From contig MPNW01000071.1 of assembly GCA_011800805.1 (NCBI GenBank), forward strand, positions 96,411-151,002: a stretch of DNA of 54,592 nucleotides, in the 5' to 3' direction. The notes under the pieces were generated by a model that was not told where the DNA came from, did not search any database, and saw nothing but the letters and a program-made list of their open reading frames with translations. Positions 44,352 to 54,592 of this stretch are shown in pieces. The translations under genes and the position numbers were made by a program. The DNA comes from Hirudo medicinalis. Lineage: Eukaryota > Annelida > Clitellata > Hirudinida > Hirudinidae. Numbering within the stretch: position 1 is the first letter of the stretch; every line of letters starts with the position of its first letter.

Positions 44352-47305
44352 GTGAGTGTACCCGCCTAATACAGGTAAGATTCTCGTGTTTGCAGAAATA
44401 TCGAAATTCCTTTGAGATGATAGTTGAACTTTTTAAAATAAAACTATTTATTAAAAAATAAGAGTTTTAAATTGTTTATTGAATCGATATTATTGTATTT
44501 CCTAAATTCAAATGAAGTTTAAACAACGTTTAAGTGAGATATTTCAGTAAATTTGTTCACAGCAATAATTTACAAATTTATTTTCTTCTATTTTAGCATT
44601 AAAACATTAACATTTGTTCAATTGAAAATGCAGAAACATTCCAATAATATTCAACTCAGTGTAAGATGAATGTTCTAAATAATAAAAATAAGATGACTTG
44701 AGTTTATCATCATCACAATCATCATCGTCATCGTCGTCGTCATCGTCATCATCATCAGCAGCAGCACCTCTGTCGCTGACACATATTATTGCTGTTATTG
44801 TTATTAACAATAATTTTATTTTATATTCATAATATTTATATTAATAATATTATTGAGTGTTATTCTTAATAATATGTTAATATATTGCATATTTATTGTT
44901 AATATATAATATTATTATATTATATTATTATTACAACATAATGATTATTGCAATATAAAGATTATTACTATATTATTGACTATATTATATGATACAATGA
45001 ATATTATTATTACAATGTAATATAATTATAATTATATATATTTTTATATTATATTATATTAATATTATATTATAATAATAAAGTAATAATAATAATAATT
45101 ATTATTAATTAATATATAATTTATTTATATATTATTATTATTATTATTAATGTTTATTATTAATTATTAATATATAATTTATTAATATATTATTATTATT
45201 ATTATTATTATTATTACAAAGATCATTCCAATCCTATGAATCAATGCTAACCAAATCACTAATTGGATATGCAAATAGTTGAATAAATATTCAATTAAAA
45301 TACTAATACATTGCACAATATAAAATAATATAAATAAAATGCAATATAAATGTAATTTAATATTTATGCCTCGTAAGGGATGTAAAAGATACAAATGTGT
45401 CACTCCTAAAAACTCCTCGGATGTCAATTTCACGGGTTTTGACTTTGAAAGCACGACATTCATTCGTTTGTTCGGTAAATAAATAATAATATTTAAAAAA
45501 TAATATTTTTTAAAATGGAAATTCATAATTATGATTTAATTAAATTTTGTACAATTTTACTTGATAGAGATTATTGAAATAATAATAATAATAATAATAA
45601 TTTTATGTGAAATATATTGTGATTATAATTATTTAATAATATTATTATTATTTAATTATTTAGTAATAATAATAATAATAATAATAATAATTAATTCACT
45701 GGCATTTAAATGGTGTCATCATAATTAATAAAAACTTTACAAGATGCTGTAAAGGAAGAATTACGAGAGCAGTTCTCTTCAGGACCACCAACGACGTAAC
45801 GATGCAGATATTTGAACATTTACGCTCGTAATTTGTCTCGATGTTTGATATTTATGCAGGGTTCGTTAATTAAAGTTACTTCTGCTTGGTTACATTGAAA
45901 ACATGTCTTTAGGACGTTAGGCTGACATCGTCTGAGGAAGTTTCAGAAAGTGAGATTTGAATGAACCCAAGATTCTGTTGAAATTCTTTTGTGTCTTAAT
46001 TAGTTTTTCCTCTGCGTAAATGCTTAAATGTTTAATGATGAAAAGTGAAACTTTTTGTTTATAATAATAATTATTATTCATATAATATAATATAATATAT
46101 TATTATTAATAAATAGTAATAGTAATTAATTATTAATAAATTACATATAATTATTAATGTAATATAAATAATAATAATTAACATTAATTTATTAGCTTAT
46201 TAATAATAATAAAGTAATAATAATATTCATTATTAGTAAACTAATTTATTAATAATAATAATAATTATTTTTAATTAATATATAATTTATTAATAATATT
46301 AATAAAGTAATAACTTAACTTAATTATTTATATTATTTATTTGTTACATTATCATTACTTTATTATTATTATTATTATTATTATTAAATATCGTTTGAGA
46401 TTTGAAAGAATATTTAGAATAAATATTTAAAAATTCCAAAATGAAAATAAATAATAAAATATTAAAAGAACATAAGTATTTTATGGAATATACAAAAAGT
46501 ATTTTTGCATTCGTATTAAGTTTTGTAAGCAGATTTTTTGGCACGCTCTCCAAAGAAAGGTTTTGTTTGTGCTGAGACTGCATGTTCCTTATCAAACAAT
46601 TGGCATTTGGAAGATTCCTCATTTTCTGATTGCTCTCAGCATTAGGAAATATTTATATTTTTTTAACATTATTTCAATCGATAGAATCAAATAATCGCTT
46701 ATTTTAAGCAATTAAGCAAATAAATAAAACTGGAACAAACAAAATTGTTTTGTTATTATTATTTAACCAATGAACACCCGCACAATACTGACAGAAAAAG
46801 TCGAAAATATCCTAGCTAGGATTTGAACCTACATCCTTTAGGATGGCAGACGACACGTTCTTGAGAATAAGTTGAGCATCTCCCGTTTCAAGTCTTTTCA
46901 ATGATTTGACGAGAAAATCCCACTTGGAATTGTCTCTTTTCGAGGTCTTTGTGTTGTTGTGTTGTTGTGAGGAAATGTGATGGACGCTTACTTGGATTAC
47001 ATTCCATCCTGCCAATTAGAATGATGTGATTTTCTGCTGACAATGTGATGATTTGATGATCTAATGATGTGTTGATGTGATGATGTGATGACTACTGCTG
47101 TTCTCGTTGTGTGGTATTATTAAATATTTTTAATAGTGAAGAAATGCTGTCGCATTTACGAGTTTGTGCGCGATTATAATAATAATATTAATAACAGCAA
47201 TAATAAAATAATAATAGTAATAATAATAATTCTCATCGACAATAAATTTGAAAAAAATAATTCCAGAAAATCCAACCCTCACCAAAAACCGATTGACAAC
47301 GGCAG
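44352..47305. other. Very AT-rich intergenic or intronic DNA
   Basis: Long stretches of AAT/ATT and TATAT sequence (44780-45230, 45480-45700, 46060-46390) with an ATC run at 44708-44762. Two minus-strand frames look exon-like: 46812-47008 (after TTGGCAG, reading WNVIQVSVHHIS through KRDNSKWDFLVKSLKRLETG, and running into the tRNA-like element) and 46516-46625 (after AATCAG, NEESSKCQLFDKEHAVSAQT to a stop). Neither can be tied to a gene. Confidence 0.4.
46805..46880 (-). repeat. tRNA-like sequence with RNA polymerase III B box
   Basis: On the minus strand GTAGGTTCAAATCCTA contains GGTTCAAATCC, a perfect B box (GGTTCRANNCC) inside a 4-bp stem with a 7-base loop. The expected A box and acceptor stem are poor, so this is a tRNA-derived repeat or pseudogene and not a working tRNA. 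Confidence 0.4.
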
Positions 47306-47325
47306 CAACCAACCCTGAAGCATGG

Positions 47326-47356
<31 letters not shown>

Positions 47357-47445
47357 TGCAGCATCCTGTGCAACTGCATACGACGACAAACAAGGACGAA
47401 GGATTCATTTGACGGAAGATGATCCGAGGCTGGTCACTTGTCGAG
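47306..47445 (+). CDS. Candidate first coding exon of a secreted protein
   Basis: After an acceptor-like GGCAG, ATG at 47322 starts MVLLLLMLLLLTAASCATAY, an excellent signal peptide, then DDKQGRRIHLTEDDPRLVTC up to a weak GTTAAA donor at 47446. Without splicing the frame stops two codons later, at 42 aa. The leucine run is encoded by a TTG/TGT microsatellite, so the signal could be accidental. No following exon was identified. Confidence 0.3.
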
Positions 47446-47456
47446 GTTAAACATAA

Positions 47457-47645
47457 ATGATGTTGCTGTTGTTGTTGCTGGCGAGGAGTTGCATGTTGTT
47501 GTTGTTGTTGTTGTTGGGAGTTGTATGTTGTTGTTGTTGTTGGGAGTTGTATGTTGTTGTTGTTGGGATTTGTATGCTGTTGTTGTTGCCTAGGAATTGC
47601 ATGTTGTTGTTGGCAGTTGTATGCTGTTGTTGTTATTGTTACTGA
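47457..47645. repeat. TGT-based minisatellite, about 20-28 bp units
   Basis: Five or six units combine a (TTG)n stretch of variable length with GGGAGTTGTATG or a close variant. It follows directly on the signal-like exon and is the same triplet class as its leucine codons. Confidence 0.85.
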
Positions 47646-48048
47646 CGAGGACTTGTAAGCTGTTTTTGTTTACTTTTGTTTTCCTTGAATCGCTGATTCA
47701 ACGAAATTGATATCTTTCTCTTTTCTGAATCTTCTGTTGATGACATTTAAGAAATGCATGAAACCGTTAAAACAGGCAGTTAGAATAAATATGTCATGAT
47801 ATATTACTTCAAACGATCAAATGCTATTATGAATTTATTATTACAGACGATTATAACAAAGTAAAAAAAAAACAATAAAAAAAAACAAGAATCCTTCCTG
47901 ACATGTTTATTCCACTCGTCTCGTGCAATTACATTAACATCATTCATTACATTAATATCATTCATTACATTTTCATTTCACGTTGAAACGTGAAAGGGAG
48001 GTGTCTCAATATTTCTGCTGTTATTATTTCCAACAATTCCATCCTTGC
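47646..48048. other. Spacer, no gene seen
   Basis: AT-rich with two copies of the phrase CATTCATTACATT around 47940-47970 and poly(A)-like runs at 47863-47887. Nothing coding is supported. Confidence 0.4.
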
Positions 48049-48092
<44 letters not shown>

Positions 48093-48093
48093 C
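48049..48093. repeat. Pure AAC trinucleotide microsatellite
   Basis: Fifteen AAC units. On the minus strand they read GTT and begin exactly at the donor of the signal-peptide exon at 48094-48258, so the first intron there would open with a GTT array. Confidence 0.97.
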
Positions 48094-48258
48094 CTGGTGA
48101 ATATTTTCCACAAAATCCGCACGTCCTTCCTCCGCGCACTGAGTCGTTCCGCTCGAGTGAACATCGCACTCTGTTACCACGTCATCAATAAGGATTAAAC
48201 AGAAAATCAAGCAGAAATAGCGACGCCATTGCCGACCGGTTAAATGAGCGGTAGTCAA
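48094..48258 (-). CDS. Candidate signal-peptide exon of a secreted protein
   Basis: The minus-strand ATG at 48258 begins MTTAHLTGRQWRRYFCLIFC, with a basic n-region and then the hydrophobic YFCLIFCLILI, a convincing signal peptide. The mature part contains DDVVTECDVHSSGTTQCAEE and ends FVENIHQ at a CAG/GTTGTT donor. Composition is balanced and not repeat-like, unlike the candidate on the other strand at 47.3 kb. I cannot find the next exon with certainty; the frames at 46812-47008 and 46516-46625 need a different phase. Confidence 0.4.
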
Positions 48259-48790
48259 AATTTACTAGGTGCTTCTCTGATGATGATTCTCTGGCTCGGC
48301 TGATTTATCAATTAATTAATTAATTTGATTTGGAATTTAACGCAATTAATGTGATGTATTCGTTTGAGGCTTTTCAATTTTAAATGAATTTCTGTATTAA
48401 TTTCTGCATTTGTTTATTTGATTTCTAATTTTTCCATTGAGTAATTCATTCTTTTTCATGCGATGTTTGATCTGCTTAGAATTTCTTTCGCCATTCATAA
48501 TCGATTAGTTTAGTTCTTTTCTTCATTTATTATTTAGTCGCAGATTCTTGCACTTTTTCTGCTTGTTTTCAATATTGAATCAAAGATTACAAAGCCACGT
48601 CCGACCAGGAAGTCTTGCATCAAACTACGATGCTCAATAGAGCTTGACGAGAGCAGAGCAACAGAAGGGAAGAAGAAATTATCTTTTAAAAGTTCACTGA
48701 CGTCTCCTGCTCGTTCAAGCGTGAATGAATGATGCTTTCTTTTAAATAAAGTCTGAAAATACGCCCCTCATCTTTTCAACACCAAAAAGC

Positions 48791-48922
48791 ATGGCGAAAA
48801 CATCAAGTCTATATGTTTTTAGCATTGGAAAGACCCGGAATGATATTATTGGCATTGGAAACACAAGCAGGGATATTATTAGCTTTGGAAATACCAGGAG
48901 GGATATTATTAGCGATTCTTGA
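48791..48922 (+). CDS. Small ORF of three in-frame decapeptide repeats
   Basis: ATG at 48791 opens a 43-codon frame to TGA at 48920. After MAKTSSLYVF come three units of exactly 30 bp (48821-48850, 48851-48880, 48881-48910) that read SIGKTRNDII, GIGNTSRDII and SFGNTRRDII, then SDS. The repeats have diverged mostly without breaking the frame. There is no signal peptide, and I find no splice partner. It may be a chance frame over a minisatellite. Confidence 0.3.
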   Translation: MAKTSSLYVFSIGKTRNDIIGIGNTSRDIISFGNTRRDIISDS

Positions 48923-51142
48923 TTAGCGAAGTAATTTAGAGGAAAGTAGAATACATGTCGAGTTTCGGAGCAAGGAAACTATTTTCTAAGCAGGTTCGGA
49001 GAGAAAGTGGATGTTTTTAAAATAATCTTTTGGTTTTTTGAACAGGAAATTAGGATAAAATGTAAGTTATCTTTTGCTAAATTATTTATAAAATAATATA
49101 ATTTATAAAATAAAATGAATGCAATATATTAAACATAAAATATTAAAATACATCAAAATAGCAATAATTTAACACATTAATAGTTTGTAATAAAATCTCG
49201 AGCAAAACATACTCCAACGAGACAATAATTAGTTCAAGAATCCATTGAGCAAGCGAAATCAGTGCCTGATTAGTTGCCCCAAACATAAACACATTGATTA
49301 GATCCATGAAAGTCCATTTCACCTCAACATTCCTTTTGAAGTCCTCATTCCATCAGGAAGTCCTCTCAGGTTGTTCATTCCACTTGGAAAAGACTGTTTT
49401 GTGGACAGTTCTTCTCTTGTGATGTCGGCAAACACAGAATTACCGAGTTAATCGATTATCTTAATTGTTATCACTTTATTAATAGCTTATAAAATTTTAT
49501 AAAAAAAATTTTATGAAAATGATGACTCATAGAATTATATCATATTTTCAGTTCGGAAATTTTTTAAAAATTAATTTAGACAAAAAAATTCGCAAGCTGT
49601 TGATAACTATGTCACCACTAATTCTGAAATAATCGTAAGTGTGCTGCGGTCTTAAACGATGGCATTTGAAAAAGCCATTTACAAAGACATTTCAAAATTC
49701 AAAAATCCAAAATAACGTAAAAAGGTGACAAGAATACAGGTAAAGAGCAGATAGGAAAATACAGGTAGGAACAGGGATGGACAGAAAAATCGAGAAACGA
49801 AACGAAAAAAAGATGCAATAAAGTCGTCAAGAGTGCTTCCAGGGTTCGGTAAAAAGCCAGATGAAGTTTTTGTTGGCAAACGATTGTTTATTTCGTCATT
49901 AATAACTCGACAGAAACTGTTGGATCTTTCGTATTAAAATCTCAACTTCAAAAGCAACAAAAACCCAGCTTTATTTCGACCGACAACTATTTAGTAATTA
50001 AGACAAGTACTGAAGTATTTCAGACAACCCTACAACTACCAACTCAAACGTACCACACGAGAACCGATAACTCTCAAAGCAGCTCGTTACATATGATATA
50101 ACTTATTTTATAACTTATGATATAACTTATTTTGATTCACTTATACGATAAATACTGTACCAGTACGGCCCATTCCAGTACTGTACTGCACAACAACAGG
50201 AACTTTTTCTTCTTGGTTCCGCAAAAATGTTCCCCCATTGAAAGTGGAAAAATAAAACCTTCTATTATTCTCGACGCCCTCCTCCATTGTTGTGCTTGAT
50301 CGAGTAGGAATTCAAGAAGATTTGTGAATGAAAACGGGGGAAATAATATTGTCGGGAGTAATTAATGAATAGCCAAAAATAGCTTCTCATTAACATATGA
50401 TTACCATCTCATTACCATCTCATTAACATCTCATTCACATATTATTAATAAATTTCTCCTCAGGGCTGGATGAACAACAAAGGAATGGATGAAAATATTT
50501 TCGGAATGTTCAAATATTCAACAGCAATTTCATTCGTCATCGTCTGTAAATTCTACAATTTTAATTTCTACAAAACTCCCCCTAAACTTTAGCCCACATT
50601 TGGACGACCAGTGGCAGCACCTCACCCCTACACAAAAACAGGGACTGCCACTTAAGAACGCGTATCGTGTGTACGGAGCCTGGGCATCAGAGGCTTTGTC
50701 CGGGAAGATGGACAAATTATTCCTAATGATTTGCTCATAATGGAGTTCTTAGCGGAGTCTACGTGACTGGTGTTTGGAAAATGGAGAAGAGTCCTTTTGT
50801 GCTTATCTGATTGGACGAGTTGTTTCACAATGAACCTAATTTCGGAGTCTAGGAAAGAGCTGACACTGTGATTGACTGCTAGGTAAGGTATTCTAATGCA
50901 GCCGTGCTCCGCTCATCCGAGGACGTGATTGGGGACATGACGACGGAAGCGTCTTCATGCACGAACTCTGAGGACTTTAAATGCACCTCGATGGGATTTG
51001 TTAGCCATTGTGGAAATCAACTCTAATGACAATCTTCCACGTGGCAAATGTTTTAACCTAACCAATCAATCACTAAGTAATAAGTAAATACTGAATCACT
51101 AAATATCTAACCATTATTTACTAGTCATAGAGGCATTGTTTA
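48923..51142. other. Intergenic DNA without recognised genes
   Basis: Mostly AT-rich. A GC-richer patch at 50580-50720 has open frames on both strands (plus strand KNAYRVYGAWASEALSGKMD) but no start, splice or family evidence. It could be an old transposon fragment. Confidence 0.4.
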
Positions 51143-51278
51143 GAGGTGAGCTGAATGATGATGATGGTGGTGGTGGTGGTGGTGATGATGGTGATGATGA
51201 CGACGACAATGATGATGATGATGATGCTGCTGCTGATGATGATGATGATGATGATGATACTCCTGATGATGATGAATG
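51143..51278. repeat. GAT/GGT trinucleotide microsatellite
   Basis: GAT, GGT and GAC units with a short GCT interruption. Confidence 0.95.
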
Positions 51279-51334
51279 ACAAGCATCGTCCTAATCATCT
51301 AGTTATTGGAGTAGCAGCCTGATAGTGATGGAAT

Positions 51335-51600
51335 GGCTAATCTATAATACAAAGCAGAAAGTGCATGTGCATGTCTGTTTGCCCCAAGAACTCAAGAACT
51401 CCTCCGAAACGGTGAACGGTAGCGACTTGAAATTTGGAATTTCAGCATTTTGCTCTCGCATGGTTTGAGGCTTCGCCTCTCGCGATGGAGGCACGGGTTC
51501 GAGTCCCGTTGCGGGAGTACCGTCTTAATCGCTCCGTTCTTTGAGGTCAGGTAACTGGCTGTATTCGAGGGACGTAAAAATAACGGCATGAGAGAAATTC
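51335..51600 (+). mobile_element. Interspersed-repeat fragment with a tRNA-like B box
   Basis: The stretch around 51370-51445 (GTCTGTTTGCCCC, AAGAACTC, then TTGAAATTTGGAATTTCAGC) resembles dispersed repeats common in invertebrate genomes that read TGTCTG...AAGAACTC...GAAATTTGG. It is followed by CACGGGTTCGAGTCCCGT (51492-51509), a perfect B box in a stem. Antisense translation gives the RDSNP phrase typical of such repeats. No ends or target duplications are identified. Confidence 0.45.
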
Positions 51601-53227
51601 ATTGCCTGTGTTTGACTGTTGAAGCCGGTTTAAAAAAAGCCATCAGTTCATAACTTAACACGCAATTTACACACTACTAATAATTTGTCGTTCAATGTTT
51701 TCGTATAGTTGATAAATACATAAAAAAAAATAATTAAATAAATAATAATAACAGTGTGATTTATTCAATCACAGATGAATGAATCATCGAATGCATAGTT
51801 TAATCCACAATGCACAATCAATTCACCATGAATTTAGAGGAGTTTATGCCTTTCAAAGTCTCTCGGTTTTACCTGACCTTTGACTTTTGCGGTGGAAAAA
51901 AAGAGGGAAAAAGCCGGAAATGGAGCTGATTTATGTAATGGGACGGTAATAGCTACAACTGAAAATATTAGGACGCTCGTAAATATTAAACAAGAAGAAG
52001 TTTGGAAGATGAAAATAATTAGTAACCAATTAAGCAAATGAATTTCGTTCTAATATGCTTAATTTGTAATTAAATTGATGTCGTTCATTTTTTAAGGGAA
52101 AATGAATGATTAAAAAATAACATTGAGAAAAGTGAATAATGATAATATTAATAATAATAATAATAATAATAATAACAATAACAACAATAATAAAAATTAT
52201 GACAATAATAATAATAAAACTGAAGGAATCTTTGAAATATCCTTTTAAACTGCTTGAAGAAGTAAAAGTAAACACAGATTGAAACTTGTGTGGTCTGCTG
52301 ATCCAAGTTGCTCAACTTGAAAGGAGTCAAACATTTCAATGACGTCAAAAAGGTCGTCCATTCATTTAGTTTTTCGTTCAATTTATCTCCGCCATTTTGT
52401 CCGCAGATTCGAGGAAAAGTAAATTTTAATCACAAAACATGGATGCTTGCCTGCTACAAATAATTCTAAGTAATACGCCATATTGTTTTATGAATCCGAA
52501 CGAAAATGGAGCGTTTCGGTAAATAAATTTCTGTCGTAAAAGGTTTTAAAGGAAACTCGTAAAACTGGGAAATGCCACACAACCGATGTTATGCTGCCTT
52601 CTTGAGGTGTTTTTCCCAAACAATCCCTCACAAATCAGCTGCCATTATTTTCATTTCACTTACTTATTTGTAGTTTAATAAGAAAACTTTGCTTAATAAT
52701 AAAATCTAATTTAATGGGCATTCATATTTATTCCGATAATAACAATCTTTCAATACGTCACTTCCAACAAGAGAGAAAGATTGACAAGGGGATACTTGCC
52801 AAAGGCTGTCAATTCCGGATTACTCACGTTGTCTTATTCTTTCATGCTGATTTCTCTGACAACCTGTAAATATATTTATAAATATAAATATAGAATATAT
52901 TTATTAGGAATGTAATCATATATATTAATATAATATAATTATGATAAATAAATTACAAATATATTCATAATTAATTTCATAATTATTCATTCCCTTCAAC
53001 AATAACCAAACCTATGACCAAATGCTGTATGTAGGTTTTAATTAGTTTATATTTGATATTTGGTTTTTATTTACTGCTGACGATTTGAAATGATTTACAG
53101 GAAGCACGTAATATCGTTCAAATATGCTAATTCAGCTTGCGGATAAGTTCTTAAAAATTTGTGGTTGCACAGTTTAGAAACAATTGCAACAAAGTAAACA
53201 ACAACAATTGCAATGATAACTATAATC
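51601..53227. other. Intergenic or intronic DNA with AAT repeat
   Basis: AT-rich, with an AAT/AAC microsatellite at 52148-52217. No gene seen. Confidence 0.5.
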
Positions 53228-53455
<228 letters not shown>

Positions 53456-53468
53456 GTCTACTACTCAC

Positions 53469-53676
53469 AGTAGCCCTTGGGCCGGTGCAGAGTCCTTGAA
53501 CTCTGCGGCTGTTTGCTCGGCCTGTCCGCCTGCCTGTGGCTGTTGTGCTGCGACACGTTTCTGGACGCCATCTTGGAAAGCATCAGCTCCACTTGGAACC
53601 TGCCCAGTTCGTTGATGGCGGAGAGGGCATAGGTCCCGAAATGAGATTCTTTTATTCGTGTGATCGTCATCATCAC
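53469..53676 (-). CDS. Immunoglobulin-superfamily exon (partial gene)
   Basis: Between an acceptor AAGCAG (53677-53682) and a strong donor GTGAGT (53468-53463) the minus strand reads VMMTITRIKESHFGTYALSA then INELGRFQVELML, the E-F-G strands of an I-set Ig domain (L-x-I-x-x-x-x-x-x-D-x-G-x-Y ... N-x-x-G). The second canonical cysteine (Y-x-C) is Leu here. A basic, Ser/Gln-rich tail follows (SRNVSQHNSHRQADRP). If the donor is skipped, the protein stops at 53461. The remainder of the gene should lie to the right of the window. Cell-adhesion or receptor function is inferred from the fold only. Confidence 0.45.
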
Positions 53677-53697
53677 CTGCTTCCTGGTCGTTCCCAC

Positions 53698-54042
53698 TGA
53701 CGACGGCGTAAACGATGACGTCGTCGAATATGACGATAGAGACGATGATGACGACGACGACGGCGACGACGATGACGGTCTTTCTCTGGCTTCGAGTGGC
53801 TGTATGGAAGTAATAATAATAATAGTAATAATAAGAGAATTTCCTTTAATAGAGAAACCTTGTCATTTATTGGGAAGCCAACTTCATTTCTCGGAGGATT
53901 ACGCTTTCTGTTGAGATTGCTTGCTGTTGGTATCGTCATCGACGTCGTCGTCGTCGCCGTCATAGTCGTCGTCGCCTTCATAGTCGTCGTCATCATCATC
54001 ATCATCGTTATCGTCATCATCGTCGTCGTCCTCATCCAGTTC
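53698..54042. repeat. GAC/GTC/ATC trinucleotide repeats, two blocks
   Basis: GAC/GAT units at 53698-53778 and ATC/GTC units at 53928-54042 flank an AAT run and a unique stretch (53830-53920). In minus sense they would lie in the intron before the Ig-like exon. Confidence 0.9.
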
Positions 54043-54129
54043 AATCCAGGTGAACGGTTGTAAATCCGTTTATTTCCTCACGAAGTAGATGAAACTAAGC
54101 GACACGGAATAATGGAAAGAGTGAGAAAT

Positions 54130-54188
54130 AGAGGAATGAATGGATGGATGAATGAATGAATGGATGGATGAGTGAACGAATGAACGAA
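54130..54188. repeat. GAAT/GGAT tetranucleotide repeat
   Basis: Mixed GAAT, GGAT and GAAC tetramers. Confidence 0.9.
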
Positions 54189-54254
54189 GGTAAAACTCGG
54201 AGGAGGAATGAAGCATCACGCAAGATGGTCATTAAGAGCGACAGACGAAATTCT

Positions 54255-54345
54255 AAATAACCGGCACGAATGGTGTAGAACGACCCAAAGGTATGCGGTT
54301 CAATACCTGAGACATCCTGTGGACTATCATACTGTGAGGTATTAG
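54255..54345 (+). repeat. tRNA-like/SINE-like fragment
   Basis: GGTATGCGGTTCAATACC (54291-54308) contains GGTTCAATACC, matching the B box, preceded by AATGGTGTAGAACG as a weak A-box-like stretch. Antisense translation gives the GIEP phrase seen with tRNA-derived repeats. The acceptor stem is not recognisable. Confidence 0.35.
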
Positions 54346-54467
54346 GTGCTATTTCTGCACACTTCGTTTTTAGCACACAACGTTTTTAGAACGTGAAGAT
54401 AATATGTAATCATTACTTGTAAAACAATTATTTACAATGTTATCAATGCTGATAAATAATTACCACA

Positions 54468-54592
<125 letters not shown>

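Noticed and set aside
51440..51520. Functional tRNA gene
   Set aside because: The B box is perfect, but no complete cloverleaf with matching acceptor stem could be drawn.

Overview
The window is eukaryotic nuclear DNA from an animal. Every recognisable gene is split by GT-AG introns (one GC-AG), and the gene set is metazoan: an NCoR/SMRT-type corepressor, an MiT/TFE-type bHLH-Zip factor, CEP83, a KPNA3/4-type importin alpha, POGLUT1/Rumi and UQCR10. Divergence of the corepressor and the MiT factor, compact genes, AT-rich spacers and heavy AAT/AAC/ATC trinucleotide expansion point to an invertebrate. I cannot place it in a phylum from sequence alone.

Layout. 1-15.4 kb (minus): NCoR/SMRTER homologue with its 3' end off the left edge; 18 coding exons are placed here in one continuous frame. 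16.1-20.7 kb (plus): CEP83, divergent from the corepressor across about 0.7 kb that holds a palindromic TCACGTGA E-box. 21.9-27.3 kb (minus): MiT/TFE-like factor, tail to tail with CEP83. 29.2-32.4 kb (plus): importin alpha. 33.5-35.4 kb (plus): POGLUT1 ending in a KDEL-like RDEL. 35.5-35.9 kb (plus): an unrecognised 94-aa protein only 76 bp after POGLUT1. 36.3-37.4 kb (plus): an intronless, membrane-anchored copine/vWA protein. 37.7-37.9 kb (minus): UQCR10.

From 38 kb the density of conserved genes falls and the region becomes accessory. Two small three-exon genes (38.8 and 41.2 kb), each with a TATA box about 40-50 bp before the start codon and a signal peptide, share a QxLLxPD-like motif after the signal and an intron phase, and may be lineage-specific secreted peptides. 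Between them lies a DNA transposon with terminal inverted repeats. Right of 42 kb the DNA is dominated by microsatellites, with a TATA promoter and untranslated first exon (44.3 kb), two candidate signal-peptide exons on opposite strands (47.3 and 48.2 kb), a small ORF made of three in-frame decapeptide repeats (48.8 kb), tRNA-like repeat pieces and one immunoglobulin-fold exon (53.5 kb, minus).

The conserved genes do not form a pathway. They cover transcriptional repression and activation (NCoR, MiT), nuclear import (importin alpha), cilium assembly (CEP83), Notch-type EGF O-glucosylation (POGLUT1) and respiration (UQCR10). All exon joins below were made by eye from reading-frame continuity, splice dinucleotides and remembered family sequences; none was checked against transcripts or databases.
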